Origin: Halisarca cf. caerulea
Taxonomy: Eukaryota; Porifera; Demospongiae; Chondrillida; Halisarcidae
Assembly (NCBI GenBank): GCA_963170055.1
Contig: CAUJGJ010000444.1
Location: 6,923,618 to 6,987,617 of the forward strand
Length of the DNA: 64,000 nt
Direction: 5' to 3'
This document shows positions 11,375-22,108 of this stretch, piece after piece (the first letter of the stretch is position 1; each line of letters opens with the position of its first letter). A program made the translations under genes and the position numbers. The notes under the pieces were generated by a model. The model searched no databases. It was not told where the DNA came from and was given only the letters and a program-made list of their open reading frames with translations.

Positions 11375-12720
11375 TTACAGTTCTTGCTCATTTCTAAAAG
11401 TTTTTTCATTACACTGTTGTATGGTAGATTTGAAAGCATTTTGTAGGGCACAGCGGCACAGGATTTGCTGGCCAACAATCTTTACAGCAAAAACACGTTC
11501 TTCTTCGCTTTGGACACACTCTGCACTGTCTTGAAAGTGTTCCTTCATCTGGGAAGTGCCTTTCATGCAGTTGGGCAGCCACTGGAACTTCAAGGGTACA
11601 TCTGTGCCTCTTCTGTGACGAGAACATGGACATCAAGTGTTCAGCGACGTCAAGGGTGAATTCTTTAAAGGTTAGTGGCTTTGTTCCTGCTGTCTCCTAG
11701 TATAGAATGTAGCTGTTCACTACGGCTGTACCTAGGAGGAAATAGATTATCCTTAGCCACCATTTTTTTGATTTTCTACTGCTAGAGTAGTTTTTCCTTC
11801 GAGTATCAAATAGGTTGATATGAGAGTTGTACAATTTTACACTCTCAGGACAAGGGAACACTGACCGTGAACTATCTTTAATTTGGCAAAACACCTGTGT
11901 TTGTGCTGTTGGGCTACAGACAGTGTTAATGAAAGTAACTGCCTTTTTGTCTTTCCAGATGTGGCATTGTGCACTGTAGATCTAGTACCATAGCAGATCT
12001 GTGATCTCCTCATTCTAATTCTTTTGTCAATGCTTTGACATTTTTCAATGTCGAAGGCCAGCCCTTGCTATTGACCCTAGCTGTACCGATTGTGTATGTA
12101 TTTCTCCCCTCCAAAAACTTAGCTAGCTCAACATTCGAGAAGAAATTATCCATGTAAATGTGATGACCTTTATCATAAAGTGGCTCCACCATGGATTTCA
12201 CAACTCTAGTCCCAAGCCCATCCTCGTTACTGCCAACCACTGATTTACCCATATAAATATCCATGTTGTACATGTAATCATTGTGTGAGTCACACATACA
12301 CTATGGTTTGTACCCCTTTTGCATGGCTTCAGGAGCATATACTGCTGTAGGGTGCTGTGCCCCTTAAAGAGTATCATGGCTTCATTGACTGCCAGTTGTT
12401 GGTGAGGGAAGTAGTGGGTTTGGCTGTTTTCTTTTATAATGTCCAATAATGGCCGTACCTTGTACAATTTGTCGAAATGAAACGAATCCCTTGATGGCAT
12501 TTTAGAGTTTTCGTTTAGATGGAGGTGGCTTAAAATGGACAGAAATCTTTTGCGTGGCATACCTCTAGTAATTCCTGGAACACCCAACAATGCATGCTGA
12601 CTCCAGTACTCTTTAATTGATCGCAATTTGTGAATGCCCATTGCAATAAGCACTCCTATGAAATACTGCAACTCCTCATCATTTGTGTAGATCCAATCAT
12701 TAATTTCTTCTGTGCAGCAG
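11375..12720 (-). pseudogene. piggyBac transposase remnant, minus strand
   Basis: Reading leftward from about 12720, the blocks are ELQYFIGVLIAMGIHKLRSI, LLGVPGITRGMPRKRFLS, KLYKVRPLLDIIKEN with PHQQLAVNEAMILFKGH, then GLGTRVVKSM with HIYMDNFFSNVELAKFL and YTIGTARVNSKGWP. A WKDKK-like segment follows, then RRKNYSSSRKSKKWW with YFLLGTAVVNSYILY. The end is a Cys/His domain (HERHFPD, CRVC, CFCCKDC, LCPTKCFQIYHT). This is the complete piggyBac domain order, the best preserved in the window. Frameshifts lie near 12290 and 12000, and the first catalytic site reads NEAMI instead of DEAMI, so it is inactive. An acceptor-like site near 12715 suggests the first exon lies further right. Confidence 0.85.
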
Positions 12721-12771
12721 AAAGATTACTCTGATCAGCAATGAAGTGGCAAGTGTCTTCTCCCCATGTTA

Positions 12772-13164
12772 ACCCTTCACCGGTCGCGTCATGATTTTTT
12801 GCGGTACCCCTAACGGTCACGAGCCACTTAAGTGGCGCGTAGAATTTTGGCGGCTAAATATCAGCAGATACAGATCGGATAACCTTTTTAAGGTCCTTGT
12901 TTGATAGATTCGCATCTCAGCTGTTGATTTGTCCGTGTTTCTTCCTCCTACTGCACTCGGTCGTCGAGATATCATCCCAGAAAGGTAATGTACTGTTTCG
13001 CGCAACTATTTACCGTATATACAGTACGCTGGTAATTTCTCACTACACGTATCATGCTGATTGTTTCTAAACTCACTCTTCTAAGTTAACTGAACACTCG
13101 TCGTAGCCGTGCGCACATCATACATATAATCAAACAAATCATTATTATTGAATTCAGGTCTACA
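12772..13164. mobile_element. TTAA-CCC terminus, piggyBac-type element end
   Basis: The sequence TTAACCCTTCACCGGTCGCG again has a TTAA target followed by CCC, as in piggyBac-superfamily ends. An imperfect palindrome (CGGTCGCG...CGGTCACGAGCC) lies just inside. The element runs to the right. The small acidic frame at 13165 could be its first coding exon. The opposite terminus was not found. Confidence 0.45.
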
Positions 13165-13320
13165 ATGGCTCACAATATCGCCACAACTGAAGTTCTAAAA
13201 GAGGTACAGGACAGTGATTGCAGTGTGAGTGACTGGGAAAATTCTGACATTGGTAATGACACAGATGATGAACTGGATCATGTTCGAGATTTTGTTCGGA
13301 GAAGAAGACATACGATATAG
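13165..13320 (+). CDS. Small acidic open frame, possible piggyBac first exon
   Basis: A 51-codon frame begins MAHNIATTEVLKEVQDSDCS and continues with an Asp/Glu-rich part (SDWENSDIGNDTDDELDHV) before RRRRHTI and a stop. Acidic N-termini of this kind are common on piggyBac transposases, and the frame begins about 390 bp inside a TTAACCC end. A splice acceptor-like TTCAG stands 6 bases before the ATG. No transposase core follows, so it is probably an orphan. Confidence 0.35.
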   Translation: MAHNIATTEVLKEVQDSDCSVSDWENSDIGNDTDDELDHVRDFVRRRRHTI

Positions 13321-13383
13321 TTATGGCAAGAAAGTTACACCATTTCCAAGGAATACACCAATATGCCGATAAGTTGATGAATC

Positions 13384-14836
13384 TTGCTGAGGGACAGCAG
13401 GTGTTTTCTGGGCAGAGGCCAAAAGCCATCCAATAAGGATGTGTTGGCTGCAATTGCATCCATTAGGAAGTGCCGTAAGGGCCATGCATTATTTGCGACT
13501 GGCAGCAAGTGTTCATGTGGTTGGCATACTGAAGTGGCTGCCAGGAAACGGGCAAGGATATCTACCACTTCCACTTTTGCCAGCAGCTCTCCACCTGTCA
13601 CCAATGACCCACCCCTTGCCTCGGTCAGCCCCACCCTCTGCCTCGGTAAACCCACCCTTTGCCTCGGTCAGCCCACCTTCTGCCTCGGTGAACCCACCCT
13701 CTGTCACGGCCAGCCCACCTTCTGCCTTGGTGAACCCACTCACTGCCTCAGTCAAACCACCTTCTGCCTCGATGAACTCACCCTCTGCCTCGGTCAAACC
13801 ACCCTCTGTCTCGGTCGACCCACCCTTTGCCTCAGTCAAACTACCCCTTTGGATCTGGACCAGTGCCACCAAAATTTGACAGTCGGATTTTCAGTTGCTC
13901 TCCATGAGTGAGCTGAGGTGTATTGGAATTGGTACCAGACCTTCTCCAGGGAAGCTTGATCTGATTGTTTTCTGTCCAATAAAGGGAGGTGCCCTTATTG
14001 CTCTTCCACACTCATCACTGCCAACTCAGCTGGAAGAATAAGCTGTGCTATTCTGTCCCATGGCCAAAAACCATCATTGGCATGGACATGAGATGTGGCA
14101 AGTGCAAAAGGCACTTCATGACTCATGACCCCTCCTATGTGGACACCCTCCCTACGGCAGATCAGGTCAAGCGAGAGTTCGTGGCAGGTAAGGGCAAGGG
14201 TAGCCACCTTTCCCCTGTTGCGCTTGCTGAGGTCTGGCTTGACCGTGGCTCAAGTAGAGCGCTATGTGCATGAAGAAGTCTGTGACCACTACCTTAAGCT
14301 GAAGGCCAATTACATCGAGCTTTGGGACAAGGTGTGTATTGAATATTCTGTATATCATATCTGTATGTACATGTATCATTGTTTATTTTTCTATAATTAT
14401 AGGTAGATGCTTCTGTTACGAGGGAGAAACCAGCACCGCAGAAGGCTAAGGCAGTTGATCCTGAGCTGGCTGAACAACAGCAGAGATCATTGACCAAGAT
14501 GAAAGAGTTGGGTGTCACTTTGCTTGAGGTAGGGATGCTATCCACACGCTGCTTCTTTAGTATGCAGTTGATACACCTTCTACCTTCCTGTTCTTTTCAT
14601 GTTTTCAGGGTAACATTGATGGAAAGTGCTGATGCCCTGTCTGTCGCCAACTGTGGACAGCCAGTGACACAACACCTGATGACCAGATCCATCAAGTTCT
14701 GGGTTGTTCCAATAGGATTTGGTTTCCCTACTCTGATGATCAGCCCATATTGGAAACTTTTCAGAAGGAGCAGAAGGAGCGGCATCAGGCATCATGGCGA
14801 AGGGCAAATGTTGCAAAACGATTGAAGAAGCACTAA
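13384..14836 (+). pseudogene. Zinc-binding transposon-associated protein, multi-exon remnant
   Basis: The first part (13384-13560) reads QKPSNKDVLAAIASIRKCRK and HALFATGSKCSCGWHTE. A Pro-rich repeat segment follows (13612-13850). The 13990-14330 part contains MRCGKCKRHFMTHDPSYVDT, LPTADQVKREFV and VAQVERYVHEEVCDHYLKLK in shifting frames. Exon 14403-14528 (VDASVTREKPAP...MKELGVTLLE) and exon 14609-14836 (ending RRANVAKRLKKH) join in phase across GTGTGT...ATAG and GTAGGG...TCAG introns. The CxxC and HDP/LP pattern resembles the DUF6729-type zinc-binding domain of mobile elements. The last exon has an in-frame TGA inside KC-CPVC at about 14630. Several frames are broken in the first half. Function is unknown. 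Confidence 0.55.
13612..13850 (+). repeat. 21-bp coding minisatellite (PPSASVN heptads), about 11 units
   Basis: Units of about 21 bp follow the pattern CCTCGGTSARCCCACCYTCTG and keep reading frame, giving imperfect heptads such as PPSASVN, PPFASVS and PPSASVK. All three plus frames and one minus frame are open here, so coding in any one frame is not proven by openness alone. Confidence 0.85.
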
Positions 14837-14839
14837 TTT

Positions 14840-15425
14840 TTGCAACCTCCACCATAAAATTTTTCGAACGCATGCATGCGGTTGCACATAAAACAGTTTT
14901 TTTTTTAGGATTGCATGGATATGTTTGTTCATATATAATCTTATGTATGTATTATCTATGGTTTGTTTGGAGTATAATGCTCATTTCTTCTATTTTTAGC
15001 CTAATGGGTAACATAAGAAAAGGGGGAGACTGAGGTGTTCACTACTTTGCTAATTACAATGTTATTATAAATTGTCCCTTAGTGATGAATGGGGAGAAAA
15101 TTATAGGGAAGTGCTTTTGGTGAAAGTATAGGTTACTTTCTTCCCTTTTCCTCTTTCTTCCTTTTTCTCTTTTTCCCTCTCTCATTTCTCCCCTTCCCCC
15201 CCCCCCCCCCCCCCCCATTTCAGTCCCTTATCCCCTAGCCCTTTGCAGACTTAGTGCCTACTATACTGAGAGTGTTCAAAACCACTAACAGGAAGATTAT
15301 ACTAAGGATGGTGATTTTCATTGCCAACAGCGTACATGCTGTCACCACGGATGTAGACTCAGTTACTGTTTTCAAGATTTGTGAACACACATAGAAGAAC
15401 AGGTAAAAACATTACCTGCTTTTTT
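14840..15425. other. Non-coding, with C/T-rich tract
   Basis: About 590 bases with no gene. A pyrimidine-rich stretch at 15130-15220 ends in a run of about 20 C residues. Such homopolymers are also places where assemblies are unreliable. Confidence 0.6.
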
Positions 15426-15481
15426 GGGCCGCCAGAAGGCGGCCCTATATTGTTTTTACTTTCACCGGAAGTGTCCGGAAC

Positions 15482-15512
<31 letters not shown>

Positions 15513-15728
15513 GTCAACAACATGGCGGACGCGAAGTCGGTACGTAATCTTTCGGCTTTTTTTCGGTAAAATTCATTCATTTGCTCCTGATTTTATCAGC
15601 GAAGAGTCTTTTCGACCAGAAGAGTTCTTTGAAGTATTATTTTAGTCAATAATGACGATTTCCAAGCGATTCGAGTTTCCAGGGCCGTATGTAGGCGGCC
15701 CACGAGTTTTTTAAACTCGAATCGCTTG
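15426..15728 (+). repeat. Repeat family R, copy R2
   Basis: Near-complete plus-strand copy. The 5' hairpin GGGCCGCCAGAAGGCGGCCC is perfect. ACCGGAAGTG lies about 35 bp in, followed by an AT run (15484-15511), then GTCAACAACATGGCGGACGC. The 3' end has a 16-bp outer stem (AAGCGATTCGAGTTT with AAACTCGAATCGCTT) around an inner GGGCC...GGCGGCCC stem. A 44-codon frame beginning at ATGTCAACAACATGG stays open. Confidence 0.95.
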
Positions 15729-16049
15729 TTTCATATGGAACATCTCAACAGGTAAAACTTTTAATATTTGTGCAGGACACAAAACGATAACAACCATTGC
15801 TGAATTTAGAGGTAACCCATGACATGTATGCACACAATCTCTTATATGCAGTATTTTGCACGAGTAGGCACAAGAATGCGAAACACTTAAAAGTGAACAT
15901 TTTTATTCCTTGCCTACATAGTTCACACACCTTTATGGTAGAGTTCTGAAGAACACAGTTGGTCAAAGGTCCACCAGCACTACCTTGAAAGATACAGTAG
16001 TTAAATGTGGAAGAAGCATACGCCTGTTACGCTGAATTTGACAACTGTT
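15729..16049. other. No recognisable feature
   Basis: About 320 bases, AT-rich, no supported gene, repeat or regulatory site. Confidence 0.4.
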
Positions 16050-16263
16050 CAACCAAGATGAAGAGGAGAGATTCAGAGACATTCACCAGCTGGAGCTTGT
16101 AGAGACATATTTTTTGGCCACCCAGTCATTGGCAGGAGATCTTTTCGCTGACATTGGTAGATCCATGCATGAAGCTTTGGGAGATCCACCCCTCTTCAAG
16201 CCCCCAAAGAAGAAGCGCTTTTTAGAATACATCGAAGACATCACCAAAATTCCCGCCATGTGA
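16050..16263 (+). pseudogene. Orphan C-terminal exon of an unknown protein
   Basis: An open stretch without a nearby ATG reads FRDIHQLELVETYFLATQSL, then DLFADIGRSMHEALGDPP, a basic run PPKKKR, and ends FLEYIEDITKIPAM before a stop. The composition looks like protein. A similar ending (YMQYIEDISKNHSG) occurs around 18280-18330, so this may be a repeated family. The basic run could be a nuclear localisation signal. I do not recognise the family. Confidence 0.35.
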
Positions 16264-16377
16264 AACCAGAAATTTAACTTTATTCATTGCATTTTAATGA
16301 TATTCATGTAAATATTAACAATTTTCACATGTCAGAGTCAACTCTTGACATTGCTTGCTAACGGATGCTATTCCCCC

Positions 16378-16455
16378 CAGACCCTTTCTCGCCTCGCCCG
16401 ATGACATCAGTCCCCGAAAATGGCCGAGCGAGATTGGGTCTGAGCTACGCCGGAC
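16378..16455 (-). repeat. Solo arm of the foldback family at 59.5-60.5 kb
   Basis: The segment CCGAAAATGGCCGAGCGAGA and its surroundings match, in inverted orientation, the outer arm sequence at 59482-59575 (GTCTGGCGTAGCTCAGACCC). It carries TGATGTCAT in place of the TGACGTCAC seen in the other copies. It may be a short MITE of the same family. Confidence 0.7.
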
Positions 16456-17100
16456 TAGTTGTTACAAGCATGACACAAGCTTGCTACAGTTTCAATTCCT
16501 AGCTAGTTACAATCTTGTGGCTAGGTTGATGACAAGGATGTTACAAGGTTGTGACTAGGTTGTCATTTTTGTTGGGAACCTGTACACAGTCGATAAATCT
16601 GAAGCTGAGTATTCTCCAACCTTGAAGTTTTCCGGTGGTTGGCGGGCGGATGCCTGTGACTACTACATATATCACAACTGCAGATGTAATTTGCAATGGA
16701 TTTTGGGAAGCAAGAATCATGAAGCAGCCAACAATTGGACACATTTTAATATTGTGTACCACATGAACCTATATTGTACATTCATGGTTTCAGGGAAAGT
16801 CTGTATGTAGAGAAGTACACAGACATATACTCTATCTCAAATTGAAGGCTGTCTTTGAAGCCTATAAGCAAGGTGAGGTCATATGAATTAAGAAGACAAC
16901 TACTAGAAACCTATTAGAGAAAAATGTCCTAGCAATTGCATGGATGGCCAGGTTCTTCATGTTATGTGGCGAGCCTACATTGATGCACTACAGCTTTGAT
17001 TATGGGCAGCAGGTTCATTAACCATTTAATACCCAACAACCTGGTCCACTTTTTTAACAGCTTGAAAGTGTGACATTTTCGGTGTGTCATGTGAACCAAC
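16456..17100. other. No clear gene
   Basis: About 640 bases. A frame at 16622-16810 (FSGGWRADACDYYIYHNCRC) looks protein-like and may be a transposon exon, but I recognise no family. The remainder shows nothing. Confidence 0.35.
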
Positions 17101-17637
17101 ATCCTCACAGGCGAACATTTAGATCGACAAAGCAGATAACATAGGAAAGGGAGCTAATCCCACCACAAGTCTTCTTCACCAATACTTCCAGACTCATGGC
17201 CACAAAGCAAAGCATCTATGTCTTCATGCAGACAACTGTGTAGACCAAAATAAAAATAACATGATGGTACAATACCTAGCATGGAGAGCTCTTGGGGGGG
17301 CTGAATGAAAGCATCGAGCTATCTTTCATGTTAGTGATAAGTTCAGCTTTGAGGGAGTGCATTCTTTCAATAGCTCGACTTAACAATGATTCATCATCTG
17401 ACGCAAAAAGCACAGTGGAAAGAGGTGAGTTTACCTACATATTCGCCAGTCCAGAAATACTGCAGGAGAAAAGATGGTGGATGACAAGCATATTTCAAGC
17501 CAATATCAAACAAAGTAAGTTGTGTGATAGCTTGAGGAGTGGAAAGCAGCCTTTTCACATGATTATCGTCCCATCAACAGGAGTGGCAGCATGGTCAGTT
17601 TGGTTAGCACCGGAAGGTGACAAATGGGAGTGAAAGG
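17101..17637 (+). pseudogene. HADNC-family fragment joined to a helicase-like fragment
   Basis: From about 17220 the translation reads LHADNCVDQNKNNMMVQYLA, the hallmark block of the DUF7869-type proteins found in many invertebrate transposon-like genes. It continues LNESIELSFML. From about 17380 the frame changes character and reads GEFTYIFASPEILQEKRWW with SIFQANIKQSKL, which resembles the segment before the DEAH box in RecQ helicases (xYxFxSPExLxxxxW). I read it as two decayed pieces joined by rearrangement or insertion. Several frameshifts are present. Confidence 0.5.
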
Positions 17638-17639
17638 TG

Positions 17640-18358
17640 CTTAGATTTTAGGACATAGTTGAAAAACTTCATTTGAAGGTCCAATGTTCTGTTGTGCCCT
17701 TTGCCATGTTTGTGTTGCTGCTTCTGTTCCATTTCATTTCATTACTCTGCTTGGATATTGCGGCGATATTAAACCATACGAACAAACTAAACCTCCACAG
17801 TATGCTCCAATTGTATCATGGTTGTGCATTGAGAAATCACATCAATAACATAGACAGAATGGAACTAGCTGTATGGCCTGTCTACTATTATTCTATTTCA
17901 ACAGATGACAACCCCAGCATGGACAACCCCAGCATGGGTACTGCTCTGATGGTTATGCCACCACATGGTGTAAATTCAACAGAGCAAAAGCTTGTAATGA
18001 AGACCCACCTCCATATCCATCCCCAAAGACCTTGGACAGCTGTGAGCCTATTCTTGATCATCTATCAGAACGATGAAGAAACTTAAGGAAGATGGTTTAG
18101 GCAACAGTAAATGCCAAGCTGAGCCTACCTCATGTGAAGGAGAAGAGTGTCATAGGAACAACGGGCAATGAAACGCTTTTTACCCTTGGTGGTGTCTGTC
18201 TTGGTCTCAGAGGAGGCCAGGAGCACCAGCAACTACATTGGAATCCACCTCAACTATCTGTAGTAGAATCACCAGATGAAAGAAAGTATATGCAATATAT
18301 TGAGGACATTTCAAAAAACCACTCTGGAGGGCTGAAGATGCGCGAACTTGAAGCCAAA
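17640..18358. other. No supported gene
   Basis: About 720 bases. A 137-codon frame at 17673-18086 begins with a hydrophobic stretch (VLLLLFHFISLLCLDI) that could be a membrane segment, but there are no other features, codon evidence or splice sites to support it. Confidence 0.3.
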
Positions 18359-18643
18359 CAAGCGATTCGAGTTTAAAAAACTCGTGGGCCGCCCACGGCC
18401 CTGGAAACTCGAATTGCTTGGAAGTTGTCGTTATTCACGAAACTAACATTTTGAAGATCTCTTCTACTCCAAAAGACCCTTCGCTGATTAAATGAGGAGC
18501 AAACGTTCCAATTTCGTCGAATTATAGGCGAGAATTGGGTACCGCCTTAGCGTCCGCCATGTTGTTGACACATCATTACGGACGTTCCGGACACTTCCGG
18601 TCAAAGTAAAAATAATATAGGGGCCGCCCCTTCTGGCGGCCCC
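18359..18643 (-). repeat. Repeat family R, copy R3 (oldest, most diverged)
   Basis: Minus-strand copy with both hairpin ends intact. The AT run has been lost, the 44-codon frame carries stops, and many substitutions separate it from the others. The ATGGCGGACGC segment and the CCGGAAGTG motif persist. Its divergence indicates the family moved over a long period. Confidence 0.9.
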
Positions 18644-19461
18644 AAAAAATTCAGCATGAGAACCTGGAACATCCTGAGAGGTTGTGACTTAAACATGGGA
18701 TGGGATGGGACTAAGGTCACATGACAAGGGGCGTTATGCACATAACTTGCGAGAATCGACATGTGAATGGGACAATCAAAATGGTGGCATAGAAGACAAG
18801 CGTGGCCTGTTTTGCAGTGGTTGTCCACCAAGAATAACCCATGAATGCCTTACTAAGGTTAGCGCTAGATTGAATAGCTGTATTTACATTCCAGTGGATT
18901 ATGGTGTAGTTCTTAGGGTGATAACCTATCCTCCTTTCACATTTTGCAGCTCAAGCAAGCAAGTTTTGTAGGGCTTCATTTTACATGATTGTATTTCTTT
19001 ATACTTTTCGTTTATCCCTCCTACCCTACAGGATACAGGACCCCGTAAAACCCAAAATGGCAGGAAGGGAATGGGGAACGGGGAACGTGAATGTCTGTCC
19101 ATATTGTGATTGCATTTCCAGGGAGACTGAAAGGTTGACGTATATACCAGTGCAACGACTACTTCATGCAAACTTATGTCTTTTTCTGCATGTGCACGTG
19201 CTTACAGAGAATGCTTTAGTCTACCTTCTTGTTGAACACATCCAATTTTTGGAGGCTTCATTATAATATAACACTTTCCTCATAGTCACTCAATTAGTAT
19301 ACTTGAAAGAGGATTGATTAAAACCACCTTTTGCCTGTCTCTAAGGTTGGTCTCTCAGAAGAGGTACAACTGTATAGTTAAGGATACAGTACAGAGCATA
19401 AAAAATTGATGATATTATCACTTTTCCCTTTGCTTTTAGTGCTTATCCATTAGCGGTTTTT
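18644..19461. other. No recognisable gene
   Basis: About 820 bases between repeats R3 and R4 with short unconvincing frames on both strands and no motif I recognise. Confidence 0.4.
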
Positions 19462-19531
19462 GGGCCGCCAGAAGGCGGCCCTATATTGTTTTTACTTTCA
19501 CCGGAAGTGTCCGGAACGTCCGTAACGATGT

Positions 19532-19566
<35 letters not shown>

Positions 19567-19777
19567 AACAACATGGCGGACGCGAAGTCGATACGTAATC
19601 TTTTGGCTATATTTCGGTGAAATTCATTCGTCTGCTCCTGCTTTTATCAGCGAAGAGTCTTTTCGACCAGAAGAGTTCTTCGAAGTATTATTTTAGTCAA
19701 TAACGACGATTTCCAAGCGATTTGAGTTTCCAGGGCCGTATAGGCGGCCCACGAGTTTTTTAAACTCGAATCGCTTG
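19462..19777 (+). repeat. Repeat family R, copy R4
   Basis: Complete plus-strand copy with perfect 5' hairpin, ACCGGAAGTG, an extra CGTCCGTAACG after it, an AT run at about 19535-19562, ATGGCGGACGCGAAGTCG, and the full 3' double hairpin ending CGAATCGCTTG. The 44-codon frame is open with a few replacements. The flanks (TTTTT before, TTCAGTAG after) show no obvious target duplication. Confidence 0.95.
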
Positions 19778-19925
19778 TTCAGTAGAAGTTTGACGGTTTC
19801 CGGTTCAAGCGTCAACAGTTTTTGGTTGAAAGTTTTGTTTAGCGGCAAAGTTTTGCAGAAATTTCTCAGTTATTACTTAAGTATTTTGCAAGTATTTCTC
19901 AATAGACAAAAGAATTATCATCAGA

Positions 19926-20553
19926 TATGAAGGCAATAACTTCTCACGATATGATGGAAACCAATTCTGTGAACTGTCTTCGAGAGTTTGACGGATCAAC
20001 GGCTCAGAAGATCGTGACTTTTGCATAGGTGAGGAGGTGACTGTGCAGACCAAATCGCATGTCTGGAAGGCAGTAGTTATTGATTGTGATCTGTCAGAGC
20101 CTCCAAAGAAGTGAAGGAAGTCTGGGCCAACCGCAGAGAGTTTTGAGATCCTGAGTCAGGATACCTCTAATAGTAAAGTTGAATTATGCCCTGTTTCTTG
20201 GGATTTACATGGAGCACACACGGCAGCTATTGCATCAGTTGTCACAGGAGGCATACACCACCCTTTTGGCCAAATACCAATTCGTGTGGGATCAATCCTT
20301 TGTTGAATATTACTCCAGCAATACTCACAAGGTGGTGGCTGGGCACTTGGGTAGATGGCAGCTCGAAGAACTTAAAATCTACCATCCTTACAGTGGCAGC
20401 ACCACTAACCAGTCAGAAGCTCTCAATAGAGTCCTCAAGGACTTGCACCAATGGAAAGAAGTTCCTTCGGATGTAATGATCCTCTCGTTATTCCAGCTAC
20501 AAACATACTATCCCAATGAATTGCAATGGGGCCTTTGCAGTATGCAAACCTGA
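19926..20553 (+). pseudogene. Mutator-like transposase remnant (internal deletion)
   Basis: The left part reads DMMETNSVNCLREFDGSTAQ with KIVTFA, an N-terminal block I associate with a family of invertebrate MULE-like proteins. The right part (20179-20553) reads VWDQSFVEYYSSN, PYSGSTTNQSEALNRVLKDL and HQWKEVPSDVMILSLFQLQT, which resembles the stretch after the MULE catalytic core (TNNQSEsxNxxLK). The DDE core between them is missing, and stops lie between the two blocks. Assignment to Mutator is probable but not certain. Confidence 0.45.
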
Positions 20554-20694
20554 GAGAATGTAGCAACATGCATCAAGATGCATGGGACATGACTGCAGAT
20601 AGCAGTACTATAGGTTTGTGATCTTATGTAAACTACAGTTTATACATACACAAACTACTTACACTTTAACAATACAACCTGTATTATTACTATT

Positions 20695-21340
20695 GCTAGG
20701 GTTACAAGCTGGTGATGATACAGCAGACACTCAAGCTGATAAGGATACAGAAGGTAGTGTGAAAAAATCATAGGTATGTACTTATGTACACTTACCCATA
20801 GTATATCTGTAATGCAGAAAACATTTCGTCTATTGTGGCTGAAGAAGAGGAGGAGCCACAAAATGAAAAAACCGTTGACTCTGGTATGCATACATGCATT
20901 TATATAAACGTATACATATGTATCAATATACAATAGTAATTTGTTTTCATACGTTTGTGTGCATGTAGTTAAGTACATGTAACTTAGTTAACGTGTGAAA
21001 TCTGCTGCAACTGATGCTTCTGTGTGCATGTTGCATATGCCAATGGGCCAAATCCTTTCTCAGGACAGGAGCATGGAGACATCAACCACAGCCTCAAAAC
21101 AAAACAATACTTTACCAAGTATGTCTATGCACCAAACAACATGTACACCCCAGTATTGGGATGTATTACATATGTATGTATGTACGTTTGTATCACTTGT
21201 ATTCATGAAGGTTCAAATACTCCACAAGACAGGAAAGCAAATGTACAGAGTACATACGAAGCAGAGCAAATCTCACCATCAAGTATGAGGTTCTTTGTGG
21301 CATGTATGCTTGGGGGGACCTATGAGCCAGATGTTATAAG
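20695..21340 (+). pseudogene. Possible acidic exons of a decayed transposon gene
   Basis: Two short blocks with splice-like borders read LQAGDDTADTQADKDTEGSV (about 20700-20775) and ISSIVAEEEEEPQNEKTVDS (about 20819-20882, followed by GTATGC). A third at about 21024-21140 reads NGPNPFSGQEHGDINHSL. Their position between a MULE-like and a HADNC-family remnant suggests linker exons. No domain is recognisable. Confidence 0.25.
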
Positions 21341-21387
21341 CTGTTAAGATACTAAAAGATAAAAAATATATGCATACATATATAGGT

Positions 21388-22046
21388 ATCACATCCCCTA
21401 CAAGCTCACTGCCCCCGGAACATGTCGAATGGGTGCATGAGTTTATTCAAAACACCGCTGATATACATACACTCCTTTGCCAGGATATCTCCCGAATCAC
21501 AAGGATCAAGCCATTCTTTTACCCTCAGATATGCCAAAAAGTCAGGTGTACAGAGGATATCTAGAGGCATGCGAGAAGAAGAACCAAACTCCTGTTGGAA
21601 GATCAAAGTTCTACAACATTTGGAAGGAAATTCTGCCACATGTTGACACCATGAAGCCAGCATCAGACCTCTGTTTTGACTGCCAACAACTAATGTCGCC
21701 AATTTCGAAGTCAGGTCATCTAAGTGAAGAAGAGAAGACAGAAAGAATACAGAAAGTAGAAACCCATCTTAGTATAGCAAAGGCAGAGCGTGATCTATAC
21801 AACAGGGAGATTAGGTTGAATAAAGAGAGCCTAGACATAATAGGAAGCATTGAGGATTCACATCACAGAGCAGACGAAATTCACGTCAGTTACGTCTTTG
21901 CACACCAGCTGCACTGTCTGAATAACACACAGCAACCTGGACTGGCGTATTTTCTATCAATGCGAAAATGTCAACTGTTTGGTGTAACATGTGAAGCAAT
22001 GGGTCAGCGGGTCAGCAGGTCAGCAGGTCAACTACTTGATCGATGA
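21388..22046 (+). pseudogene. HADNC/DUF7869-family protein, N-terminal half
   Basis: The frame reads EHVEWVHEFIQNTADIHTLL, then DMPKSQVYRGYLEACEKK, KFYNIWKEILPHVDTMKPAS with DLCFDCQQLMSP, HLSEEEKTERIQKVETHLSI and AERDLYNREI. It ends FAHQLHCLNNTQQPGLAYFL with MRKCQLFGVTCEAM. This is the usual order upstream of the HADNC motif in the family: CxxCQ zinc-like pair, coiled region, then 'YFxxxRKCxxFG'. A frameshift near 21540 and a break near 22040 (a short GGTCAGCAGGTCAGCAGGTCA tandem) end it before the HADNC motif. The family is uncharacterised. An RNase H-like DDE fold is my inference. Confidence 0.6.
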
Positions 22047-22108
22047 GGCTGATCTTGTTGATAAAGGTGCCAACACCACAATCAGCCTTGGCCACCATTC
22101 CTTAAGAG

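Noticed and set aside
9442..12790. A single intact piggyBac element between the two TTAACCC words
   Set aside because: Both words point the same way (TTAA-CCC), so they cannot be the two ends of one element, which would need GGG-TTAA on the right.
13513..13872. Minus-strand Gly/Glu-rich repeat frame (GGLTEAE)
   Set aside because: It is the antisense of the 21-bp coding repeats, and neighbouring plus-strand exons support the other strand.
17673..18086. 137-codon frame with a hydrophobic N-terminus as a membrane protein
   Set aside because: Only one hydrophobic stretch is present, no further domain, and the area is otherwise transposon debris.
15426..19777. The 44-codon frame in repeat R as a conserved small protein
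   Set aside because: It has a stop in R5 and is destroyed in R3, and changes between copies are not biased to silent sites as far as I can see. A promoter or exon-like reading fits better.
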